NCBI GenBank assembly: GCA_019279435.1
Contig: JAAALK010000285.1
Coordinates: 32,324,500-32,388,499, forward strand
Source of the DNA: Zizania palustris
Lineage: Eukaryota; Streptophyta; Magnoliopsida; Poales; Poaceae
Reading direction: 5' to 3'
DNA: 64,000 bases
In this document: positions 56,906 through 64,000 of the stretch, one piece after another
Position numbering within the stretch: position 1 is the first letter of the stretch
Layout of the letters: each line of letters starts with the position of its first letter
Notes under the pieces: model-generated
Database searches by the model: none
The model's input: the letters and a program-made list of their open reading frames with translations, nothing else
Told to the model about the DNA's origin: nothing
Translations under genes and position numbers: made by a program

Positions 56906-58081
56906 ATCTCCCCCTTGATGAGTGCATTGACAACCAAATCCAAGTTCAAGAAAATTAAGAAAACTTTCAGCACACAAGTGACCATAAAAAACTCAAAAAG
57001 AGCCAAAGCATGTCACTTGATAAAAGAAATGTTCTCCCCCTTTGTAAAAGAGTAAAAGCCCCTTCTTGGCAAATCTCCCTTTGATAAGAACTCCCCCTGA
57101 GTTAAGCAAATTTTTTCTCCCCCTTTATGTCAAAAGTCTCTCCCCCTTTAGAAATTATGCCTTCTTGCGGCAGAGAACATAGCAAAATCTCTCCCCCTTT
57201 GGCAATGCAAGCATCAAGGAGCATTCAAAAGATGCAAAGCTTTGAAATGAATAGAATTGCAAAGACATATAATGCAAAAATATGCCAAAATTAACACAAA
57301 TGATCACGTGCTCAGCTCAAGTTAACAATCTGTGAATCAAGATGATGGCATGTGATTTTGTCATTTTGAAGTGAAAGCATCACCACTTAGTCACAGTAGC
57401 TAGACAGGAAAGGCAAGGACTGCGCAAAGCTAACAAATTCTACCCTAGACAGACAAGTCTTGTTCAAAAGGAGCTGTGAAAGCAAACTTGATGATCAATT
57501 AATTTTGTTGTTCTTTTTCTTAATGCCAGGGGTTATTTGTTTGTCCACCTTATACTTTCCAATCAGGCCAAGCCTAGGCATGAAAGCCATCTGAAGCTTA
57601 AGGCGGTGATTTTGGCATACACTACACTATTCCAGTTCAGACCAAAGTGCAATGGTAAGCAGTCTAGAATAGAGTAGTGCGACAAACAAACCCTCCTGGA
57701 TCTTTTCATAGAAACCAGGCACATCATGGATTTTTTATTTTGATTTTGATGAATTTAATATTTTGATGAATATCCATGAATGAAGAACACAAGTTTTCAA
57801 GTTGCAAATTTTAGCATCCAAGGAACAGTGTCTTGCTGTCAAGTAGATAAAAGATAGCTAAAAGCAGTCCTGCCTAATCAAGCTAGATACAAGATTGTGT
57901 GATGAGCAAATTTTGATTTTGAGAAAATAAAACATCATGCACAATCAATGTTCCAGACATATTTCATAGAGCTGAGCTGACATGATTTCTTTGAATTAAA
58001 AGCAGGCATATAATAGCAAAAGATGTAAGTGCAATTCCACACATAATGAGCATATGCAAGACAATTAAAATCAGCTCCCCC
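56906..58081 (-). other. 3' non-coding region and polypurine tracts of element B
   Basis: Polypurine tract AAGGGGGAGAT (minus strand) at 56906-56916. More AAAGGGGGAGA tracts at about 57035, 57115, 57140 and 57190. The inverted repeat described in A recurs at 57535-57700. No envelope-like frame. Confidence 0.75.
57620..57679 (-). ncRNA. conserved hairpin in the 3' region of B (element RNA structure)
   Basis: CACTACACTATTCCAG pairs with CTAGAATAGAGTAGTG, as in A. One arm changed G to A (ACGCTATT to ACACTATT) and the other changed AATAGGGTAG to AATAGAGTAG. Outer stem TTTGTTTGTC / GACAAACAAAC is conserved. Confidence 0.45.
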
Positions 58082-61000
58082 TTACAAAATGCCGTAAGGG
58101 TGACAAATGCCAAGTTCCCCACGCAAGTAAGCAAATCGAGAAGCATCGAGGGGTTTTGTAAAAATGTCGGCAAGCTGGTGTTGGGTATCAACATATTGAA
58201 GTTCAATATCACCCTTCTCATTGTGATCTCTGAGAAAATGATACCGTACATCAATGTGTTTGGTTCTGGAGTGCTGAACCGGGTTGTTTGCAATACAAAT
58301 AGCACTAGTGTTATCACAGAAAAGTGGAACACTCTTATAATCTAACCCGAAATCCCGCAAAGTGGAAACCATCCACAAAATCTGAGAGCAACAGCTAGCT
58401 GCAGCAACATATTCGGCCTCAGCCGTCGATTGTGCAACACTAGACTGTTTGCGGGAAGACCAGCAAACCAGAGATGTACCCAGAAAATGACAAGTACCAG
58501 AGGTACTCTTCCTATCAATTCTACACCCAGCAAAATCCGCATCTGAATAACCTCTAAGACATAAAGATGAAGACGATGAATACCATATGCCAAATTCAAG
58601 GGTGTGTTTGAGATACCTTAAGATGCGCTTTACCGCTTGGCGGTGCGAAGCTCGTGGTGAAGCCTGAAAACGAGCGCACAGACATACTGCGAAGTGTATG
58701 TCCGGCCTCGTGGCAGTCAAGTAGAGGAGGGAGCCGATCATGCTCCGGAACTCCTTCTGATCTACGGCTTCTCCATCTTCGTCAGGGTCCAATGCTACAG
58801 ATGTAGCCATTGGAGTGGCGAGGGGCTTCGCATCGGACATGTCGAACTTCTTGAGCAGGTCCTTGGTGTACTTTGTCTGGTGGACAAAAGTACCTTGTTT
58901 GCTTTGCTTGATTTGCAAACCAAGGAAAAAGGTGAGTTCACCCATCATCGACATTTCAAATTCCCTGCTCATGGTATCTGCAAACTCGGCAACCAAAGCA
59001 TGAGAAGAGCCACCAAAGATGATATCATCCACATAAATCTGAACTAGAAGGAAATCTTTGCCATGCTTGAGAGTAAACAAAGTTTTATCAACAGAGCCCA
59101 TCAAATACCCTCGCTCAAGCAGAAAAGACTTAAGTCTATCACACCACGCCCGAGGGGCCTGCTTGAGTCCATAAAGAGCCTTATGAAGTTTAAGGACTTT
59201 ATGTGGGTACTTGGGGTTTTCAAAACCAGGGGGTTGTTTTACATAAACATCTTCACCTATGAAGCCATTAAGAAAAGCACTTTTAACATCCATTTGATAG
59301 AGTTTGAATCCCCGGGATGTCGCAAAGGCAAGCAAAATCCTAATGGCCTCAAGGCGAGCAACAGGTGCAAAAGTTTCAGTAAAATCAATCCCTTCTAGTT
59401 GAGAAAAGCCCTGAGCTACTAGTCTGGCCTTATTTCTAACAATTGTTCCATCCTCCCCTTGTTTATTTTTAAAAATCCATTTTGTTCCAATGAAATGAAC
59501 ATTTGGTGGAGGATCAACTAAAGTCCAGACTTGATTTCTTTCAAAATTCTCAAGTTCCTCATGCATGGCATTGATCCAACTAGAATCAGAAAGTGCATGA
59601 CTAACATCTAAGGGCTCGAAAGAAGCAACAAAAGCAGCATTAGTAAAATGAGCGTGTGAACGTGTTACCCTTTGATCAAGCTCACCAATGATCTGCTCGG
59701 GAGGGTGCATCCTTTGGACATGATGTGGAGCCTCGCGGCGGGATGCAGTCTCCCCCTCAACTTGTGCGTTGGAGTGGTCCAAGATGACCGATGTTGAGGT
59801 AGTCGCTTCGGGACCTCGTGCCGAAGTAGTTGAAGCGGGGTCAGCTTCGGGGGTCGATGTCGAGGGTAGAAGGGGATCATCCTCGAAATCTCCGGGATCT
59901 TCGTCTTCGAATAAGGTCTGTTCCATGTCGTGTTCATTTGCCTGTTCAAAAGCAGAACTAACAGAGGGGGTTGATTCATCAAAAGTCACATCACATGACT
60001 CGATGACAGTGTTAGTTTCCAAGTTATAAACACGATATGAATGACCATGAGTAGTATAACCCAAAAAGATCCCGTCAGAAGATCGCGACTCAAATTTATC
60101 CAAGTTACCACGTTTTAGGATAAAGCAGCGACAGCCAAAAACTCGAAGATGAGTAACCTTGGGCTGTCTCCCAAAACGCAGCTCATAAGATGTCAAGTTT
60201 AAAATTGAGCGCAAGAAGATTCGGTTTGAGATGTAACATGCAGTGTTCATGGCCTCAGCCCAGAATTTTCTAGGAGTCCTATGCTCATCAAGCATCGTCC
60301 TAGCCATCTCAACCAAAGTGCGGTTTTTCCTCTCAACAACACCGTTCTGTTGAGGAACCCGCGGAGCAGAGAATTGATGTTCTATGCCATGCTCCATGCA
60401 AAAGTCAACAAAGAGACTATTTTTGAACTCGGTGCCATTATCGCTTCGAATGAATTTTAATGCACCAGGGAGTTCAGTGAAAAGTCTCAAAGCCAAGCTC
60501 CGAAAGTGTGAAAACACTTCATCCTTGCTGGCAAGAAAGAAGACCCAAGAGTAGCGAGAGAAATCGTCGACAATAACAAGTACATACCACTTGCCGCCTA
60601 AAGAACTAACCCGAGAAGGACCTACAGTGTCCATATGGAGAAGTTCTCCGGGTTGTTCAGTCATCACTGTGGTGACTGGCGAATGCGAAGCGGCAATCAT
60701 TTTTCCATGTCGACAAGGAGCGCAGACTAAATTCTTCTCAAACTTGAGCTTGGGCAATCCTCGGATCAAACCTAGGGCGCTCAGACGAGCGAGCAACTCA
60801 AGGCTCATATGCCCTAGTCTCCTATGCCACTTCCAAAGCTCAGAAGTCGAATGTGCAACAAGACAATGAGAAGAACCAGATGACTCAGAAAAATCAGCTC
60901 CAAAAACTCTCCCAACTCTAAAGATCTTACACACCACAACGCCATCAGAATTGAGCACTTGCGAAGTATCGCGATGAAATCGCACTTCGAAGCCCTCATC

Positions 61001-61249
61001 AAGTAACTGAGATACAGACAGCAAATTGTATCCCAGGTTCTCAACCAAAGCAACATCTTTGAGAGTGAAGTTTGCGTTAATCCTTACCACACCTTTACCT
61101 TTCACTCTACTCCTTCGATTGTTTCCGAAGGTGATATGTTCCCTTTGCTTGGTTGTTGTGAGGCTGGAGAACCAGTTTGCATCTCCGGTCATGTGGCGCG
61201 AACAACCGGAGTCCATGATCCACGTGCCCTCCAAGCCTCGACCTGTCGC
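58082..61249 (-). CDS. pol: copia Pol polyprotein, element B (intact)
   Basis: Open from the codon after the gag UAG to a stop at 58082, about 1055 residues. Numbering from the first residue after the UAG, protease is at about 10-110 (DSGCSRHMTGD), GAG pre-integrase/zinc site 130-190 (HRRLGH, CAPCRHGK), integrase core 200-340 (DDFSRYSW, SDNGTEF, NGVVERKNRT), reverse transcriptase 595-840 (QMDVKSAFLNG, active site YVDDIIFGG) and RNase H 920-1050 (GYSDADFAG, STAEAEYVA, LFCDNTSAI, QLADIFTKPL). One oddity is PRAWCDRL where copia elements, including A, have RAWYDRL (TAT to TGT). The first ATG lies inside the protease motif, so synthesis probably needs read-through from gag. Confidence 0.95.
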   Translation of the reverse strand, partial: ATGRGLEGTWIMDSGCSRHMTGDANWFSSLTTTKQREHITFGNNRRSRVKGKGVVRINANFTLKDVALVENLGYNLLSVSQLLDEGFEVRFHRDTSQVLNSDGVVVCKIFRVGRVFGADFSESSGSSHCLVAHSTSELWKWHRRLGHMSLELLARLSALGLIRGLPKLKFEKNLVCAPCRHGKMIAASHSPVTTVMTEQPGELLHMDTVGPSRVSSLGGKWYVLVIVDDFSRYSWVFFLASKDEVFSHFRSLALRLFTELPGALKFIRSDNGTEFKNSLFVDFCMEHGIEHQFSAPRVPQQNGVVERKNRTLVEMARTMLDEHRTPRKFWAEAMNTACYISNRIFLRSILNLTSYELRFGRQPKVTHLRVFGCRCFILKRGNLDKFESRSSDGIFLGYTTHGHSYRVYNLETNTVIESCDVTFDESTPSVSSAFEQANEHDMEQTLFEDEDPGDFEDDPLLPSTSTPEADPASTTSARGPEATTSTSVILDHSNAQVEGETASRREAPHHVQRMHPPEQIIGELDQRVTRSHAHFTNAAFVASFEPLDVSHALSDSSWINAMHEELENFERNQVWTLVDPPPNVHFIGTKWIFKNKQGEDGTIVRNKARLVAQGFSQLEGIDFTETFAPVARLEAIRILLAFATSRGFKLYQMDVKSAFLNGFIGEDVYVKQPPGFENPKYPHKVLKLHKALYGLKQAPRAWCDRLKSFLLERGYLMGSVDKTLFTLKHGKDFLLVQIYVDDIIFGGSSHALVAEFADTMSREFEMSMMGELTFFLGLQIKQSKQGTFVHQTKYTKDLLKKFDMSDAKPLATPMATSVALDPDEDGEAVDQKEFRSMIGSLLYLTATRPDIHFAVCLCARFQASPRASHRQAVKRILRYLKHTLEFGIWYSSSSSLCLRGYSDADFAGCRIDRKSTSGTCHFLGTSLVCWSSRKQSSVAQSTAEAEYVAAASCCSQILWMVSTLRDFGLDYKSVPLFCDNTSAICIANNPVQHSRTKHIDVRYHFLRDHNEKGDIELQYVDTQHQLADIFTKPLDASRFAYLRGELGICHPYGIL

Positions 61250-63712
61250 CTACACATGATAAGTACGCCTCGATCGCTCAGTGCTGGGGTGAGTAAAATA
61301 ATGACGAGGCATCCAGCACTGAGTGACACGAGTAGTAGGCACAGTAAAAGTAGACGGTCTACGCACATAATAATCAGAATGATGCAAAGTGCGAGGTCTA
61401 CCTACATGCAAAGAATGCAAAGCATGTCGAGGTCTCCTACTCTGACGAGGTACAAAGCTACTCGCCCGAGGTCTACCACCATATGGAACATGGTGAACAC
61501 CTCGAGGAGCAAAACCTCTCCGAGAAGCACGAGGAGCCTCAAAAACAGGACGAGAGTAGAACTCAGACTCATGCATACCTAAAGATGGGTACTGCATGTC
61601 CTGATAGCTCATCGCCTGTGCACGTCGCTCATCCTTGATGCGACGGAAACAGAAACCAATCAAATGACCCGCCCGCTGACAATAAGAACAATGAAACACT
61701 CTCCTGGGGGCACTCTCATGGGTCACAGGAGCAACTCTCACAAGCTCCTTGGGTTTCTTTACAGTGGTTTTCTTGGGAGGATTTTTCTTGGTAGGAGGAG
61801 CGGTTTTCTTTGGTGGATGGGTAGGCTTTTTGGCTGGTGGGGTGTCCAACAGAGCTCTCTCTTTCTCTAGGGTGGTAGGAGAGGTAAAAACAGTTTTGGA
61901 CTTACTGTCTGAAGCTATCCTCTCAAAACCCAAACCTAGAGCTACCCCGGCTCTGTCAGCACACAACTTGGTCTTGGCCAAGAGCAAATCCATCCTACCC
62001 TTTCCTTCAGTGCATTTATTCACCACAGAAAGAAGGTATTCATTTTCGGACATGAGGTTTTCAGCCCGCTCTCTAACAGTGCCTAGCTGGTCCTTAAGGG
62101 TAATGCAAGTGTCACAAACAGGTTGCACATCCTTAGAACTACCGGCCCTCTCCAATCTAGCCTCCAAGTCATGAACATGCTTATCACGTAAAGAAATGCT
62201 ATCGCGTAATAAAGAGCAGTTCATGCAATCAATAATATCATGAGGTCTAGAATCCACCTCCAAAAGCTGCTTCTGTGCAGTCTCAAGCTCAGAAAGAGTT
62301 TGAGCATGTACAGAACGCAACTGAGCAAGCTCACCCATAACAACAGAACATGATTCACAATCAGCATCATCATATTTAGACTTAAGCATGGCATATTCAG
62401 TAGAAATGTTTTCTAGCCTAAGTCTAAGGTCTTTTCGTTCTCTAGCGGCTTGCACAAGTAATCTATCCTGACCAAGCACAACCTCATTCAGCTCATCTAA
62501 TTTAATTAGAAGCTGGTCAGAAGATAGGTTTACCTCAGATGAGTCAAGCTCATCGCCGCTGTGATCGCTGTCGGCCATGAAGCAAAGGCCGGTGAAATCA
62601 CGTCCCTTCTTGTCCTTCTTGTCCTCCTTTCTTGGGGACTCCTCCTCCTCAGAGCTCGACTCCTCAGTTGAGGATGTGTCGATGTCGCTGAGAGCAGCAA
62701 CAAAAGCTCTGGAAGCGGCCTTGGCTACTTTCTTAGCCATCTTGCCGCGCTTGCCCTTCACAAAGGGCTTCCTCTCCTTTTTGTGGAATTTGGGGCGGTC
62801 ACTCTCATCTCTCTTTTTGACCTTGGGGCAATTGGCCTTGATGTGAGAAGTGTCGCCACATTCATAGCAGCCACTAAAACCACTTCTCCGCTGATCCCGT
62901 CTCTCATGATGAAAGCGGGTGAACCTCCGGGCAATGAGAGCAAGCTCGTCATCTGCTAGAGTATCCACCTGCTCCTTTGTGACGGAGACCAGGGAGGACA
63001 AAGCAAAACCATCTGCAAGAACACAAGTGCCTGATGTGCTTGGTTCTGCAGTGGTGCCACGGCTAGTGCTAGAAACCAATGCCAATGGCTGTGGCAAAGA
63101 GCTTCTGTGCACTGCAAGAGATGCCTTGGCAATCTCTGTGGACTTCAGCTTGCTAAAGAGTTCGTCACAGGTCAATGTGTCATAGCCTGTGGACTCCTCA
63201 ATGCTGGATATCTTCACCTCCCATATGCTACGGTCAAGAGCATAGAGAAGCTTGATAGCCCTGTCGTGATCACTGTAAGCAAGCGTCCCGTTGGATCGCA
63301 AGTTACTCACTATGGCATCAAAGCGCGAAAACATGGCATCTATAGATTCACCAGGTGCCTGCACAAACAGCTGATACTGTTGGTTGTAGGTGCTTTGGCG
63401 CCTGGCCTTAATCTGAGTAGAGCCCTCATGATAAATAGTGAGCGTTGTCCAAATTTCCCTAGCAGTCCTAAGGTGCTGCACCCTATCAAACTCACTCCGA
63501 CTCAAACCAATGAACAGTATGTTCCTTGCCTTCGAGTTGGCAATATATTGATCTTTTTCGGTTTGAGTGGTGCGGGTATCAGGGATGGAGTATTGTGAGT
63601 CCACAATCTCCCAAATTGCATTTCCTTGGCTTAACAAGTAAGCCTCCATGCGCACCTTCCAGTATGCAAAATCTGTCCCATCGAACAGAGGAATTTTACT
63701 GCCTCTATCCAT
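61250..63712 (-). CDS. gag: copia Gag, element B (820 residues, intact)
   Basis: Forms the particle that packages element RNA. Start ATG 63712, 65 bases after the LTR, in the same place as in A. UBN2-type capsid region at residues 1-200 (DGTDFAYWKVRMEAYLLSQG; SRSEFDRVQHLRTAREIW). CCHC knuckle CYECGDTSHIKANC at about 282-295. Ser/Glu-rich stretch at 345-370. Coiled coil at about 395-590 with CESC, CMNC and CDTC, 44 and 37 residues apart. Lys/Pro-rich linker (PPKKTAPPTKKNPPKKTT). Second CCHC CSYCQRAGHLIGFC at about 675. Arg/Gly-rich tail. The UAG at 61250-61252 is followed in frame by pol. Unusually long for copia Gag, as in Sireviruses. Confidence 0.95.
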   Translation of the reverse strand: MDRGSKIPLFDGTDFAYWKVRMEAYLLSQGNAIWEIVDSQYSIPDTRTTQTEKDQYIANSKARNILFIGLSRSEFDRVQHLRTAREIWTTLTIYHEGSTQIKARRQSTYNQQYQLFVQAPGESIDAMFSRFDAIVSNLRSNGTLAYSDHDRAIKLLYALDRSIWEVKISSIEESTGYDTLTCDELFSKLKSTEIAKASLAVHRSSLPQPLALVSSTSRGTTAEPSTSGTCVLADGFALSSLVSVTKEQVDTLADDELALIARRFTRFHHERRDQRRSGFSGCYECGDTSHIKANCPKVKKRDESDRPKFHKKERKPFVKGKRGKMAKKVAKAASRAFVAALSDIDTSSTEESSSEEEESPRKEDKKDKKGRDFTGLCFMADSDHSGDELDSSEVNLSSDQLLIKLDELNEVVLGQDRLLVQAARERKDLRLRLENISTEYAMLKSKYDDADCESCSVVMGELAQLRSVHAQTLSELETAQKQLLEVDSRPHDIIDCMNCSLLRDSISLRDKHVHDLEARLERAGSSKDVQPVCDTCITLKDQLGTVRERAENLMSENEYLLSVVNKCTEGKGRMDLLLAKTKLCADRAGVALGLGFERIASDSKSKTVFTSPTTLEKERALLDTPPAKKPTHPPKKTAPPTKKNPPKKTTVKKPKELVRVAPVTHESAPRRVFHCSYCQRAGHLIGFCFRRIKDERRAQAMSYQDMQYPSLGMHESEFYSRPVFEAPRASRRGFAPRGVHHVPYGGRPRASSFVPRQSRRPRHALHSLHVGRPRTLHHSDYYVRRPSTFTVPTTRVTQCWMPRHYFTHPSTERSRRTYHV

Positions 63713-63762
63713 GTCGCCAACAGATCACAAAACCGGTTAAGGTCAACTGGTGATCTTAACCT

Positions 63763-63774
63763 GCTCTGATACCA
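63763..63774 (-). other. tRNA primer-binding site, element B
   Basis: TGGTATCAGAGC on the minus strand, two bases from the 5' LTR start at 63777. Confidence 0.9.
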
Positions 63775-63776
63775 AT

Positions 63777-64000
63777 TGTTGGACCGGAAACGGCGACCAG
63801 AGGGGGGGTGAATGGGAGCTTTTAAAATTTCGGGCTAAAAACTTAGCCTTCGGATCTGTTCAGTCTTCTGCGGAACAGGCTTCGAACACAGCCTTCGAAG
63901 GTCTGGTTCGGAGGTACTTCGACACCTTCGAACACAGGCTTCGGAGTGGCAAAAGTTCGAAGCCAAGAAGACTTCGCTCCACTTACAACCCTCGAAAATC
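63777..64000 (-). repeat. 5' LTR of element B, first 224 bp
   Basis: Begins TGTTGGACCGGAAACGGCGA. I see no difference from 54899-55122 of the 3' LTR. Cut by the window end. Confidence 0.94.

Larger units (their letters stand above)
54899..64000 (-). mobile_element. Ty1/copia (Sirevirus-like) retrotransposon B, young, runs off window
   Basis: Minus-strand order is 5' LTR (63777 to beyond 64000), primer site, gag, UAG, pol, 3' non-coding region, polypurine tract, 3' LTR 54899-56905. Gag and pol are open throughout. The 224 bases of 5' LTR in the window look identical to the matching part of the 3' LTR. The left flank is AACCT (54894-54898); the right duplication is outside. Inserted in pol of C. 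Sister of A. Confidence 0.94.

Noticed and set aside
63107..63598. 163-codon plus-strand frame (also at 47741-48232)
   Set aside because: Exact shadow of gag on the other strand, conserved only because gag is.

Overview
The window looks like a piece of a large, repeat-rich plant genome, most likely a grass. Every recognisable coding sequence belongs to a transposable element, mainly Ty1/copia elements of Sirevirus type, Ty3/gypsy elements of the Tat lineage and one En/Spm (CACTA) DNA transposon whose transposase reads like grass TNP2. I found no host gene, rRNA, tRNA gene or CRISPR array. The organism call is an inference from element families only.
Layout, left to right. 1-5085: 5' half of a decayed copia element D on the minus strand. 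5086-6800: an LTR of a plus-strand element F. 6801-10812: decayed copia element E (minus), cut at both ends. 10813-about 11260: an antisense gypsy-type LTR (J). About 11261-22494: gypsy element G (plus) with broken protease, reverse transcriptase, two RNase H domains, integrase, a 60-bp tandem repeat, a spliced antisense gene and a 3' LTR; an E-type solo LTR (17642-19148) sits in the antisense gene. 22495-23876: another LTR end (K) and poorly resolved retrotransposon debris. 23877-54898: an old plus-strand copia element C, split by a CACTA transposon (about 26575-51830).
The CACTA element holds several insertions. A 2.9-kb solo LTR (29374-32261, target duplication CTACT) lies in its TNP1-like gene. 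A truncated gypsy element H (35070-about 38960) lies in its TNP2 gene, and H itself holds a D-type solo LTR (35829-37340, duplication ACTCT). A complete copia element A (39557-50394, duplication GTTGC) lies upstream of TNP2. After the CACTA element, copia C resumes and is cut by copia element B (54899 to beyond 64000). B is the youngest element: gag and pol are both open and the visible parts of its two LTRs look identical.
Relative ages follow from nesting: C is older than the CACTA element, which is older than H and A; H is older than the solo LTR inside it. B is later than C. The most interesting signals are a single in-frame UAG between gag and pol in three copia elements, regularly spaced CxxC pairs inside the coiled coil of the copia Gag proteins, an LTR-end motif shared by ten LTR ends of otherwise different sequence, the antisense spliced gene of G, and conserved structured 3' regions in A and B. 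I see no entirely new biological system; the value lies in the internal biology of these elements.
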